DNA of 7,068 bases from Roseimaritima sp. (GTDB taxonomy: Bacteria > Planctomycetota > Planctomycetia > Pirellulales > Pirellulaceae), in assembly GCA_007124075.1 (NCBI GenBank), contig SLFV01000066.1, forward strand, positions 1 to 7,068, read 5' to 3'. Under the pieces are notes generated by a model, which was not told where the DNA came from, searched no databases, and saw only the letters and a program-made list of their open reading frames with translations. The translations under genes and the position numbers were made by a program. Positions 1 through 5,904 of this stretch are shown one piece after another; positions within the stretch are counted from its first letter, which is position 1; every line of letters starts with the position of its first letter.

Positions 1-813
1 ATCCGAGGGAATATCGGCTGGAAATAATCCATCCTCTGTCTTGCCAACCGGCGGGCACTGCGGATGGCATCTGCGGAACAAACGGACCATGACCCGACCT
101 AGGCTGTAGATGTCACTTCCCGGTAGGTAACGCTGCTGGGTGAGGACTTCCGGAGCGACAAATCGACGATTCCCTACAAAGTAGGAGCGAAGGCCGTCAC
201 GATCCCAAGCCGGATCGAAACTTCCAATGATGCCGTAGTCGATCAGACGCGCCTGTCCGAAACGATCGACCAAGATGTTGTTAGGCTTCACATCGCGGTG
301 AACCAACCGCCGGGAGTGCAGGGCGTGCAACGCGGAAGCAACATCACGCAAGACTCGCCGCATGCGATGATAAAACTGAGCAGAATTAGTGATGCACTCA
401 TGTTGGATGGCCTTAATCAAAGGTTCCCCATCAACCTGCTCCATCGTTATAAAGAAGTCTTCCCCATGTTGATGCAGACCGTGCAACGTCACCAGGTTTG
501 GATGATGAATGTCCGCCAGGGAACGAAAACCTGCCTTGAACCGCTGGATCGCGCGGGGTTCGTGATGAACCAGCAGTTTCAGCGCGACCGTCATTCCACA
601 AGTTTTCGAACGAGCGCTAAAGACGACCGCACTCCCGCCACTGCCCAGGCTCTTCTCCAGGACATAGCCCGCAACCTCTCCCCCGACCTGCCAGGGAGCG
701 GCAAGGACAATTGCTTGCGGCTGACCATGCCCGTCCACCGTATCGGAGTCATCGGCCTCCCGGATTTCCGTGCGCTCGTCGCTACTGAAATCGAAATCGC
801 CGTCAAGAACCAC
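1..813 (-). CDS. Ser/Thr protein kinase (Hanks type), C-terminus cut by window edge
   Basis: Transfers phosphate from ATP to Ser/Thr of partner proteins; the targets are unknown. The 271 visible codons are numbered from the GTG at 813. An acidic N-terminal stretch of about 50 residues precedes the kinase fold. The glycine loop is LGSGGSAVV (56-64), the ATP-anchoring lysine is in VALK (K79), the catalytic loop is HRDVKPNN (172-179), the metal-binding motif is DYG (192-194) instead of DFG, APE is at 220-222, and SDIYSLG follows (233-239). In the alpha-C helix the segment FKAGFRSLADIHHPN has G95 where family members of this type carry glutamate. The start is uncertain: the frame is closed by TGA at 832-834, the GTG at 813 is the first usable codon, and its ribosome-binding site is poor. 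The DUF1570 gene lies 129 bases upstream on the same strand. The C-terminal lobe and any sensor or membrane part lie outside the window. Confidence 0.87.
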   Translation of the reverse strand, partial: MVLDGDFDFSSDERTEIREADDSDTVDGHGQPQAIVLAAPWQVGGEVAGYVLEKSLGSGGSAVVFSARSKTCGMTVALKLLVHHEPRAIQRFKAGFRSLADIHHPNLVTLHGLHQHGEDFFITMEQVDGEPLIKAIQHECITNSAQFYHRMRRVLRDVASALHALHSRRLVHRDVKPNNILVDRFGQARLIDYGIIGSFDPAWDRDGLRSYFVGNRRFVAPEVLTQQRYLPGSDIYSLGRVMVRLFRRCHPQCPPVGKTEDGLFPADIPSD

Positions 814-877
814 AGTGCTCGCTCGTATGAATCAATTTGCGGAGAGCTCAAACTTGGGAAACCATCATGAATTACAA

Positions 878-906
878 AGTATACCCAGCTTCGGTCGGGC
901 TGTGAC
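878..906 (-). promoter_or_regulatory. Possible promoter of the kinase gene
   Basis: Read on the minus strand, GTCACA (901-906, four of six to TTGACA) is followed by 17 bases and then TATACT (878-883, five of six to TATAAT). Transcription would start near 871, about 58 bases before the GTG chosen for the kinase. If it is real, the kinase can be expressed separately from the DUF1570 gene. Match to the general bacterial consensus only; planctomycete promoters are not well defined. Confidence 0.3.
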
Positions 907-942
907 TCGATGACGGAAATTCTCCCTCGTGCATTCTGACGG

Positions 943-2127
943 CTACCGCAGTCGCATCATGTAGGGAACAAAGCGTCTATCTAGCGTTTCCAGATCGATA
1001 TCCAGGGCGGTTTCCAGCATCTCAATTCGCTCCTGCGGAGAGCGCTGTTGCAGAGGTTCCCCGGCGCTAAGTTGTTGTAGATAGGCGACAAACTCCTTGC
1101 GCCGCGTCTTCAGCAGGAAGTAGGTCAGTGCCCAGGATTCCCCGTAAGCCATCAGCGCCTGTGATGAATCGCGCAAACGTGCGTCATCGGCCAATAAAGT
1201 GCGTAGCGAATCGGCAGGCCGGGAGGGCACGTAGCGTCGAAACCGTTCCAAGTTGACCCGATTCACCTTGCCCACGCTCCGCCATCCGCGAGGACTCGAG
1301 AAATCGGGCGATTCGAAGAACATTGCCAGACCCTCGCTGACCCACATCGGATTATCCGCAAACCGTCGTTGCAAGCCACTATTGTAAGCCAACTGGTGGG
1401 TCGCTTCGTGAATGATCGTGGCGACGTTCCGTTCGGCATTGGGAAGGAAATAAGTCGTCATCCTGTTGGTTTCCAGATGGTAGTAGCCGATCACCGATTT
1501 GACCGTGTCACCTAGTTCGTGACCGGCGTAGCTTTGAAACCCATCCTGATCGGCAAACACCAACGCCACCAGGGGAAAGCGAGGCGTATCCAGTTCCCAG
1601 CCCAAGCCTTTCCAGTAGGCAAAAAAACCTCGGTAAAGCTGTTCGAACAAGCCTCCCACGTAACTAGCGTATTTGGGGTTGGTGTTATGGCAAATCAGAT
1701 AATTGGAGGTACGGTGGATTTTGAAACCTTCGGGCATTTCGTCCAACAAACGCCGTGCCGCTTCATCGGCGGAAATCGGTTCCAGCGGCTCCGAAAGCGT
1801 GCTGCGTTCCTGAATCTGCTCCGGTTGCAGCAACCAAATCTGCCCATCATCTGCCTGCACGAACAGCCCGCCGTTGCGAGCCTGGACGACGACCTCGCCG
1901 ATCACGGTTTGACTGCGCTGCCGACTATCGGTAAAGCGAATCTGCTGGACATCGGCTGTCAGCGGATTCGGCCAACAAACCGACACCGTCAGGGTGGTGG
2001 CAAAGACGATCCATTGCCAGATCGGTACAGCGGTTTCCCCCCAACGCAAGATCGGGAACCGCCAACCAGTGGTCCACCGCAGGACCCGCTTGTCGCTGCA
2101 ACCATCGTTTAGGGGACAAGCTTTCAT
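943..2127 (-). CDS. DUF1570 family protein, putative secreted or membrane-anchored zinc metallopeptidase
   Basis: 394 residues from the ATG at 2127. That start has GAGG eight bases upstream; the longer reading from GTG 2226 adds 33 residues and has no ribosome-binding site. The N-terminus is basic, followed by a hydrophobic stretch around residues 36-52 (IWQWIVFATTLTVSVCW) and a possible signal peptidase site at LTA58-D59. It is therefore probably exported or anchored by one helix. Residues 60-115 look like a small beta-rich domain. The C-terminal two thirds match DUF1570 as I know it from planctomycetes: HEATH (H240, E241, H244), then WVSEGLAMFFE with E265, the gluzincin spacing for two zinc-binding histidines plus a glutamate and a catalytic E241. 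The substrate and the reaction have not been established for this family, so peptidase activity is inferred from the motif. It is the probable first gene before the kinase. Confidence 0.9.
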   Translation of the reverse strand: MKACPLNDGCSDKRVLRWTTGWRFPILRWGETAVPIWQWIVFATTLTVSVCWPNPLTADVQQIRFTDSRQRSQTVIGEVVVQARNGGLFVQADDGQIWLLQPEQIQERSTLSEPLEPISADEAARRLLDEMPEGFKIHRTSNYLICHNTNPKYASYVGGLFEQLYRGFFAYWKGLGWELDTPRFPLVALVFADQDGFQSYAGHELGDTVKSVIGYYHLETNRMTTYFLPNAERNVATIIHEATHQLAYNSGLQRRFADNPMWVSEGLAMFFESPDFSSPRGWRSVGKVNRVNLERFRRYVPSRPADSLRTLLADDARLRDSSQALMAYGESWALTYFLLKTRRKEFVAYLQQLSAGEPLQQRSPQERIEMLETALDIDLETLDRRFVPYMMRLR

Positions 2128-2135
2128 TCCATTAA

Positions 2136-2139
2136 CCTC
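2136..2139 (-). promoter_or_regulatory. Ribosome-binding site deciding the DUF1570 start
   Basis: GAGG on the minus strand, eight bases before the ATG at 2127. It favours this ATG over the upstream in-frame GTG at 2226, and it places the hydrophobic segment in a normal signal-peptide or anchor position. Confidence 0.6.
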
Positions 2140-2342
2140 AAAATCGCAAACTGTCGCTTCTGTCTCCAGTGTAGTCGATTTCCTGGTAGGGCGATTCCGG
2201 TCAGGCTGCCAGTGGGAGAGAAACACGCCGCATCAGGTCAATCGACGAATAGTGATCCGGGACCTGCCAGTGCGGATTGTTGCGATTGTAGCGATCGGTG
2301 GTCACCCTTCCGGGACGGCGGGGAAACGATAGTCTGGAAAAC

Positions 2343-2371
2343 TGGTCAACGTCGGTCGACCCGTTCATACT
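2343..2371 (+). promoter_or_regulatory. Weak promoter-like pair with palindromic spacer upstream of the UbiB-like gene
   Basis: TGGTCA (2343-2348) and CATACT (2366-2371), each four of six to consensus and 17 bases apart, would start transcription about 35 bases before the ATG. The spacer contains the perfect palindrome GGTCGACC (2354-2361), and GGTC occurs again at 2344-2347. A palindrome between the two hexamers is where an operator could sit. All of this is weak and could be chance. Confidence 0.22.
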
Positions 2372-2412
2372 GAACCGCAGCTATCGCTGCCACCCAGGAT
2401 CACTCGTACTTT

Positions 2413-4101
2413 ATGAAGATCACCTCCTTCCCCCAGCTTTACCGCAATTTGAAGCGTTGGCGACAGATCCTGGTCGTTCTCCGGCGTTACGGATTGGCCG
2501 ATTGGTTAAGCCATTTTCCCAGCTTGCCAATGCGCGAGCTACTGAAGGACAAGCACGGAATTCCCCTGGCGGACTACTCCCGAGAAAAGCGCGTTCGTTT
2601 GGCGCTGACCGAGCTGGGACCAACGTTCATCAAGCTGGGGCAAATATTGGCCGCGCGCCCTGACCTCGTCGGCCCGTTGATGGCCGACGAGCTGCAACAA
2701 TTACGAGCCAATGTCGCTCCCGATGCTCCCGATGTTCTCCGTCGGAATCTGGTCGCCGAGTTGGGGGATCGATTCAAACAGGAGATCGCGGAACTGGATG
2801 ACGTCCCATTGGCGACCGCTTCGATCGGACAGGTCCATGCGGCTCGTCTGACCGATGGCAGCGAAGTCGTGATCAAGGTCCAGCGGGACGGGATCGAACA
2901 GGTGGTGCTGCAGGATTTAGATATTCTGACCGGCATCGCGCAGTTGGCCGAACGGGTGGAAACGTTCGCCGCTTGGGGGCCGACGGAGATCGCGCGACAG
3001 ATCATCCCGATGATGCGTCGCGAACTGGACTTTCAGCGAGAACAGCAGAACATGCAACTGTTCGATGAGTTCTTCGCCAAAGAGCCAGGCATCGTCGTAC
3101 CCCAGCCGATTCCCGCGCTTTGTTCGCGGCGAGTGCTGGTCATGCGCCGCGTGGAAGGTGCAAGTATCGCCAAATGGGATGAAACCGATCATCCGACGCG
3201 CGCCGCGATGGCCGAGCAACTGACGACCTATTACATGCGGATGATATTCGACCTGGGGCTGTTCCATGCCGACCCCCATCCAGGCAACTTACTGGTTCTT
3301 CCCGATGGCCGCTTGGGCATCCTGGATTTTGGGATGGTCGGTCGCCTGGACGATCGGCTGCGGGAAGCGATTGAGGAAATGCTCTACGCGATCTCCGCTG
3401 GCGATCAAGCCATGCTGCTGCGGCTGGTCAAGCGAGTTGGCGAGGCGGGACCGCTGCTGGATGATTCCGCGCTATCGGTTGACATTGGGGATTATATTGG
3501 CACCTACGGACGCCAGGGACTGGGAAGTTTTGATCTGTCGATGGCTTTGAATGATTTAAGCGAAATCCTGCATCGGCACAACGTTAAGCTTCCCAGCCAA
3601 TCGGCGCTGTTGATCAAAACGCTGGTTTCGCTGGAGGGTTCGCTGCGTCTGCTGGAGGCTGACTTTGATTCCTTGGAAGTGATCAGTCGTTTTGTCCGGC
3701 GGGCGATGTTGCGGCGTTTGAGCCCGCGTCGCCGGCTGCGGCAAGCACGACGAATCTACATGGAAGCCGAGTACTTTCTGGAAATGGCTCCCGATCAACT
3801 TCTGGGAATGCTGGAACAGTTCCGCCGCGGCACCGCCAGCTTGAATCTGGAACACCGCCGGCTCAGCCCCTCGGTCAATCGGCTCGTCTTGGGCCTGCTG
3901 GCCAGTTCACTGTTCCTGGGCTCCTCTTTTCTGCTGGCTTACCGAGTCCCCCCCCTTTTATTCCCAAAAACACCCTGGATGGGGATGCACGAACTAAGCC
4001 TGTTTGGCTTTTCAGGCGCTGCGATCAGTCTACTTGTGATGCTGCGGTTGTTGCTTGCGATCGGTCGCAGTGGGCACCTGACCCGAGACAAAGACGATTG
4101 A
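2413..4101 (+). CDS. ABC1/UbiB (AarF/COQ8) family atypical kinase or ATPase
   Basis: 562 residues, the usual length for bacterial UbiB/AarF proteins. Members support quinone or other isoprenoid-lipid metabolism at the membrane and bind ATP with a modified kinase fold; the direct reaction is not settled. All signature motifs are present: KLGQ (74-77, the KxGQ motif), the alanine-rich loop ATASIGQ (134-140) replacing the normal glycine loop, K155 in VVIKVQ, E204-L-D206 (the ExD motif), the catalytic loop HADPHPGN (285-292), and DFG (305-307). Two hydrophobic helices near 489-510 and 527-550 form the membrane anchor typical of the family. The start is ATG 2413, with only a distant AGGA. No quinone biosynthesis gene is adjacent, and planctomycetes are generally thought to use menaquinone. 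The symbol ubiB is therefore withheld although family membership is firm. Confidence 0.94.
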   Translation: MKITSFPQLYRNLKRWRQILVVLRRYGLADWLSHFPSLPMRELLKDKHGIPLADYSREKRVRLALTELGPTFIKLGQILAARPDLVGPLMADELQQLRANVAPDAPDVLRRNLVAELGDRFKQEIAELDDVPLATASIGQVHAARLTDGSEVVIKVQRDGIEQVVLQDLDILTGIAQLAERVETFAAWGPTEIARQIIPMMRRELDFQREQQNMQLFDEFFAKEPGIVVPQPIPALCSRRVLVMRRVEGASIAKWDETDHPTRAAMAEQLTTYYMRMIFDLGLFHADPHPGNLLVLPDGRLGILDFGMVGRLDDRLREAIEEMLYAISAGDQAMLLRLVKRVGEAGPLLDDSALSVDIGDYIGTYGRQGLGSFDLSMALNDLSEILHRHNVKLPSQSALLIKTLVSLEGSLRLLEADFDSLEVISRFVRRAMLRRLSPRRRLRQARRIYMEAEYFLEMAPDQLLGMLEQFRRGTASLNLEHRRLSPSVNRLVLGLLASSLFLGSSFLLAYRVPPLLFPKTPWMGMHELSLFGFSGAAISLLVMLRLLLAIGRSGHLTRDKDD

Positions 4102-4229
4102 ACGAAAACCGATCGTCCGCCAAGGGAAAAATAAAACGCATTAATCGACAGCTACCGAATTTTGCTAGCAATCTGGAAATACCGAAATAGAACGACGACG
4201 AAATTTTCTTTTTTGCGCCAGGTTCGTGA

Positions 4230-4260
4230 TTTACAGGAATCGCGGGTGCTAGCGTATAAA
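4230..4260 (+). promoter_or_regulatory. Possible promoter upstream of the structured block
   Basis: TTTACA (4230-4235) and TATAAA (4255-4260) each match the consensus at five of six positions. The spacing is 19 bases, longer than the ideal 17. Transcription would start near 4267, so the transcript would carry the GGAGGG site at 4318, the 34-codon ORF and the whole structured block. TGCTAGC (4247-4253) touches the upstream edge of the TATAAA box and could be part of an operator. Confidence 0.35.
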
Positions 4261-4287
4261 AGCGGAAAATTCCATCCGCTATCAGCG

Positions 4288-4315
4288 TTGACCCACAGCG
4301 GTCGAGCGATATTCT
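4288..4315 (+). promoter_or_regulatory. Second possible promoter, start near the 5' end of the structured block
   Basis: TTGACC (4288-4293, five of six) and TATTCT (4310-4315, four of six) are 16 bases apart and would start transcription at about 4322. That start would produce an RNA made almost entirely of the structured block and would lack the full GGAGGG ribosome-binding site. The two promoters would thus give a coding-capable and a non-coding form. The TTGACC also lies in a possible hairpin (4288-4293 with 4300-4305), so it may be structural instead. Confidence 0.3.
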
Positions 4316-4329
4316 TTGGAGGGAAACAC

Positions 4330-4434
4330 GTGATCAATCATTGCGAATGGTCCACGGACAACCTTGGCAAGTTCGCCTTGTGTGAAGTCGGCAACAACAG
4401 TCTGCGGCCACGGGCTGTTGGCGCTGGTCAGTAG
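4330..4434 (+). CDS. Possible small ORF of 34 codons with a strong ribosome-binding site
   Basis: GTG at 4330 is preceded by GGAGGG (4318-4323) at ideal spacing, the best ribosome-binding site in the window. The peptide begins MINHCEWSTDNLGKF and ends RAVGAGQ before TAG. It has two cysteines, no hydrophobic segment and no family that I recognise. The last codon and the stop lie in the 4426-4443 hairpin. It could be a leader peptide whose translation changes the folding downstream, or a chance ORF. Only the promoter at 4230-4260 would give a transcript carrying the full ribosome-binding site. Confidence 0.25.
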   Translation: MINHCEWSTDNLGKFALCEVGNNSLRPRAVGAGQ

Positions 4435-4650
4435 GAACTGTCCCACGGACTTCACGGGTTAGACGCAAGATGCGGCTGTCCGCGAACGGCGCGCAGGCAT
4501 CGACCCAAACGGGTGTCGCGTGCAGGGCTTTTGACCACCTGGGGCATATGGAAATGCCCCGGTCACGCCTTGCCTCTCGATTGGACTTGCGAGACAATTA
4601 AGGGACCATCGGTGCCGGTGTGCGTGAAGGCGGTGATCCCGCGGGGCATC

Positions 4651-4675
4651 TCGGGGTGACCCGGCGTCGTTTTTT
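4651..4675 (+). terminator. Terminator-like hairpin and T run
   Basis: The stem CGGG (4652-4655) pairs with CCCG (4660-4663) around the GNRA tetraloop GTGA, with a further T-G pair outside. Six T follow at 4670-4675. The stem is short, and six bases (4664-4669) lie between it and the T run, so it is not a textbook intrinsic terminator. It could be a partial or conditional terminator ahead of the DUF4432 gene. Confidence 0.3.
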
Positions 4676-4722
4676 ACTTAGCCAAGAGGGTTTTTCAGAG
4701 AATCATTTGCAGGGCGAAAGAC

Positions 4723-4728
4723 GATAAT
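4723..4728 (+). promoter_or_regulatory. Possible -10 box for the DUF4432 gene
   Basis: GATAAT matches TATAAT at five of six positions, but no clear -35 hexamer lies 15-19 bases upstream. A start near 4735 would exclude the ATG at 4731 and support the ATG at 4791 as the first codon. Confidence 0.25.
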
Positions 4729-4790
4729 GAATGGCCGCACGATGCTCCAGCAGCCTAACATGTAATTCCCGCCAGCCAGACCTCGCTCCA

Positions 4791-5888
4791 ATGCCTTTGC
4801 TGCAATCCATTCAATCGCGAATACGCTGGGAAAGCGAACCTAGCTTGTGCCCGTGCATTCAGCACGGGGGAGGTGGCGTCATCGAACTGCGGCGAGGGAC
4901 GTTCCAGGATGGGGCGGCTCGTGGCGTGGAGGCGATCTTGCTCGATACCGGGGCGGTTCGCTTACTGGTTTTACCAACTCGCGGGATGGGGATTTGGCGG
5001 ATGGAGGCGGATGGGCATGCGTTCGGTTGGCAGTCACCCGTTGCGGGCCCGATCCATCCCAATTTGGTTCCAACTTTTGACCCTAGTGGGTTAGGGTGGT
5101 TGGAAGGTTTTGATGAATTATTGGTTCGTTGTGGTTTGGAAAGCAACGGCGCGCCGCAGCACGATCCGCGGGGTCAATTGCAGTATCCATTGCACGGCCG
5201 AATTGCCAATCTTCCAGCGATCGACCTTAGCGCCGAATTTGAGCCGTCGACCGGGCGTTTGGTGTTGGAGGGGACGGTGCTGGAGTCACGTTTGTTTTTC
5301 AAGCGTTTCCAGCTCCGCAGTCGGTTAACGGTGCATGTCAACAGCGCCGTGGTAGAAATCGAAGATACGATCATCAACGCGGCTGCTCAACCGGCCACGG
5401 CTCAAATGCTGTATCACATTAATCTGGGCGTGCCCCTGCTGAGCGACGGGGCCAGGATCCGGGTCGCAGGGCAACAGGTCCGGGGCAAGGACGAACGATC
5501 CAACGACGAGATTGACCGCTGGGACCAAATCGGACCACCTGAAACGGGTTATGCTGAACGGGTTTACTTCATCGATCCTCGCGCGGACCCGAGCGGAAAC
5601 GCCGCTTGTTTGCTGCAGGCGGTCGATCGTGCGGTTGGCTTTGGCGTCACTTTCGATACGCAAACACTGCCTCACTGCGTCGTTTGGAAAAACACGGCAG
5701 CGATGGAGGATGGCTATGTGGTGGGGATCGAACCTGCAACAAACCTGCCCAACACACGCGATGAGGAAGCCGCTGCCGGACGAATCGTTTCATTGGACCC
5801 CGGGGGCGAAATCACATTTCGGTTGGCATTGCATCCGCTGGTTTCCTCCGCACAGGTGTCCGACTTTGCTGACACCTTTGCACTCTGA
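4791..5888 (+). CDS. DUF4432 family protein, aldose 1-epimerase-like
   Basis: 365 residues from ATG 4791. The frame is open from ATG 4731, but the extra 20 residues are low in complexity and not family-like. Neither start has a good ribosome-binding site. The sequence follows DUF4432 closely: LPTRGMGIWR (61-70), WLEGFDELLVRCGLESNGAP (103-122), YPLHGRIAN (132-140), LYHINLG (207-213), VWKNTA (298-303), GIEPATNLPN (312-321). The family shares the galactose mutarotase beta-sandwich. H135, H209 and E314 fall where mutarotases have substrate-binding and catalytic His and Glu residues, so binding or epimerising a sugar or related polyol is a reasonable inference. The true substrate is unknown. No signal peptide is seen, so it is probably cytoplasmic. 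The SDR gene follows 147 bases later on the same strand and may be co-transcribed. Confidence 0.9.
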   Translation: MPLLQSIQSRIRWESEPSLCPCIQHGGGGVIELRRGTFQDGAARGVEAILLDTGAVRLLVLPTRGMGIWRMEADGHAFGWQSPVAGPIHPNLVPTFDPSGLGWLEGFDELLVRCGLESNGAPQHDPRGQLQYPLHGRIANLPAIDLSAEFEPSTGRLVLEGTVLESRLFFKRFQLRSRLTVHVNSAVVEIEDTIINAAAQPATAQMLYHINLGVPLLSDGARIRVAGQQVRGKDERSNDEIDRWDQIGPPETGYAERVYFIDPRADPSGNAACLLQAVDRAVGFGVTFDTQTLPHCVVWKNTAAMEDGYVVGIEPATNLPNTRDEEAAAGRIVSLDPGGEITFRLALHPLVSSAQVSDFADTFAL

Positions 5889-5904
5889 GGAACGCCTGCA
5901 CTCC

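Larger units (their letters stand above)
2128..2412. other. Divergent intergenic region between the DUF1570 and UbiB-like genes
   Basis: 285 bases from which transcription must leave in both directions. The only clear elements are the GAGG of the minus-strand gene, a weak plus-strand promoter pair with an internal palindrome (listed separately), and AGGA at 2396-2399, 13 bases before the UbiB-like ATG. I see no RNA gene and no convincing small gene; the ORFs crossing it have no recognisable content. Confidence 0.6.
4322..4676 (+). ncRNA. Candidate structured RNA, about 355 nt, no known family recognised
   Basis: Complementary segments read by eye: 4343-4348 with 4371-4376; 4382-4389 with 4448-4455 (GTGAAGTC/GACTTCAC, eight perfect pairs); inside it 4395-4403 with 4412-4420 (nine pairs, two G-U) and 4426-4443 (CAGT-AGGA-ACTG extended by GG/CC across a T-T mismatch). 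Further along are 4472-4475 with 4480-4483; 4489-4493 with 4519-4523; 4541-4547 with 4554-4560 (GGGGCAT/ATGCCCC); 4563-4571 with 4627-4636 (nine pairs and one bulge) enclosing 4575-4579 with 4590-4594; and the hairpin before the T run. Placement between a promoter-like site and a terminator-like end, plus the lack of a good long ORF, supports an RNA gene or a structured leader of the DUF4432 gene. The hallmarks of tmRNA, RNase P RNA and SRP RNA are absent. Without related sequences the folding may be incidental. Ends are approximate. Confidence 0.38.
4102..4790. other. Long intergenic region rich in inverted repeats
   Basis: 689 bases without a convincing protein gene. From left to right: an A/T-rich part (4102-4260) with the palindrome TTGCTAGCAA (4162-4171), a T run (4209-4214) without a preceding hairpin, and a promoter-like pair ending in TATAAA. 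Next is a short hairpin, AGCGGA/TCCGCT (4261-4266 with 4275-4280), and then a second promoter-like pair. A G+C-rich, highly self-complementary block follows (about 4322-4676) and ends in a T run. Last comes a leader of about 110 bases before the DUF4432 start. The ORFs in this area lack recognisable domains and do not look like proteins. Confidence 0.7.

Noticed and set aside
298..870. 190-codon plus-strand ORF
   Set aside because: It lies antisense to the kinase, whose conserved motifs fix the coding strand.
2124..2226. GTG 2226 as the DUF1570 start
   Set aside because: No ribosome-binding site, and it would put the hydrophobic segment about 70 residues in; ATG 2127 has GAGG at eight bases.
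2298..2663. 121-codon plus-strand ORF at the start of the UbiB-like gene
   Set aside because: Out-of-frame overlap with the UbiB-like protein, whose family motifs define the true frame.
4209..4214. T run after the UbiB-like gene as a rho-independent terminator
   Set aside because: No stable G+C hairpin directly upstream; the surrounding sequence is A/T-rich and unpaired by eye.
4162..4434. 90-codon plus-strand ORF covering the promoter-like sites
   Set aside because: TTG start without a ribosome-binding site and no recognisable domain; only its last 34 codons, behind GGAGGG, deserve attention.
4334..4597. 87-codon minus-strand ORF opposite the structured block
   Set aside because: Arg- and Cys-rich composition typical of a chance frame in G+C-rich DNA, and no ribosome-binding site or family match that I recognise.
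4322..4676. tmRNA, RNase P RNA or SRP RNA as the identity of the structured block
   Set aside because: No tRNA-like ends or tag frame for tmRNA, no GAGGAAAGUC and ACAGAA conserved regions for RNase P, and no SRP Alu/S-domain signature such as the GGAA loop context. The match is in size only.
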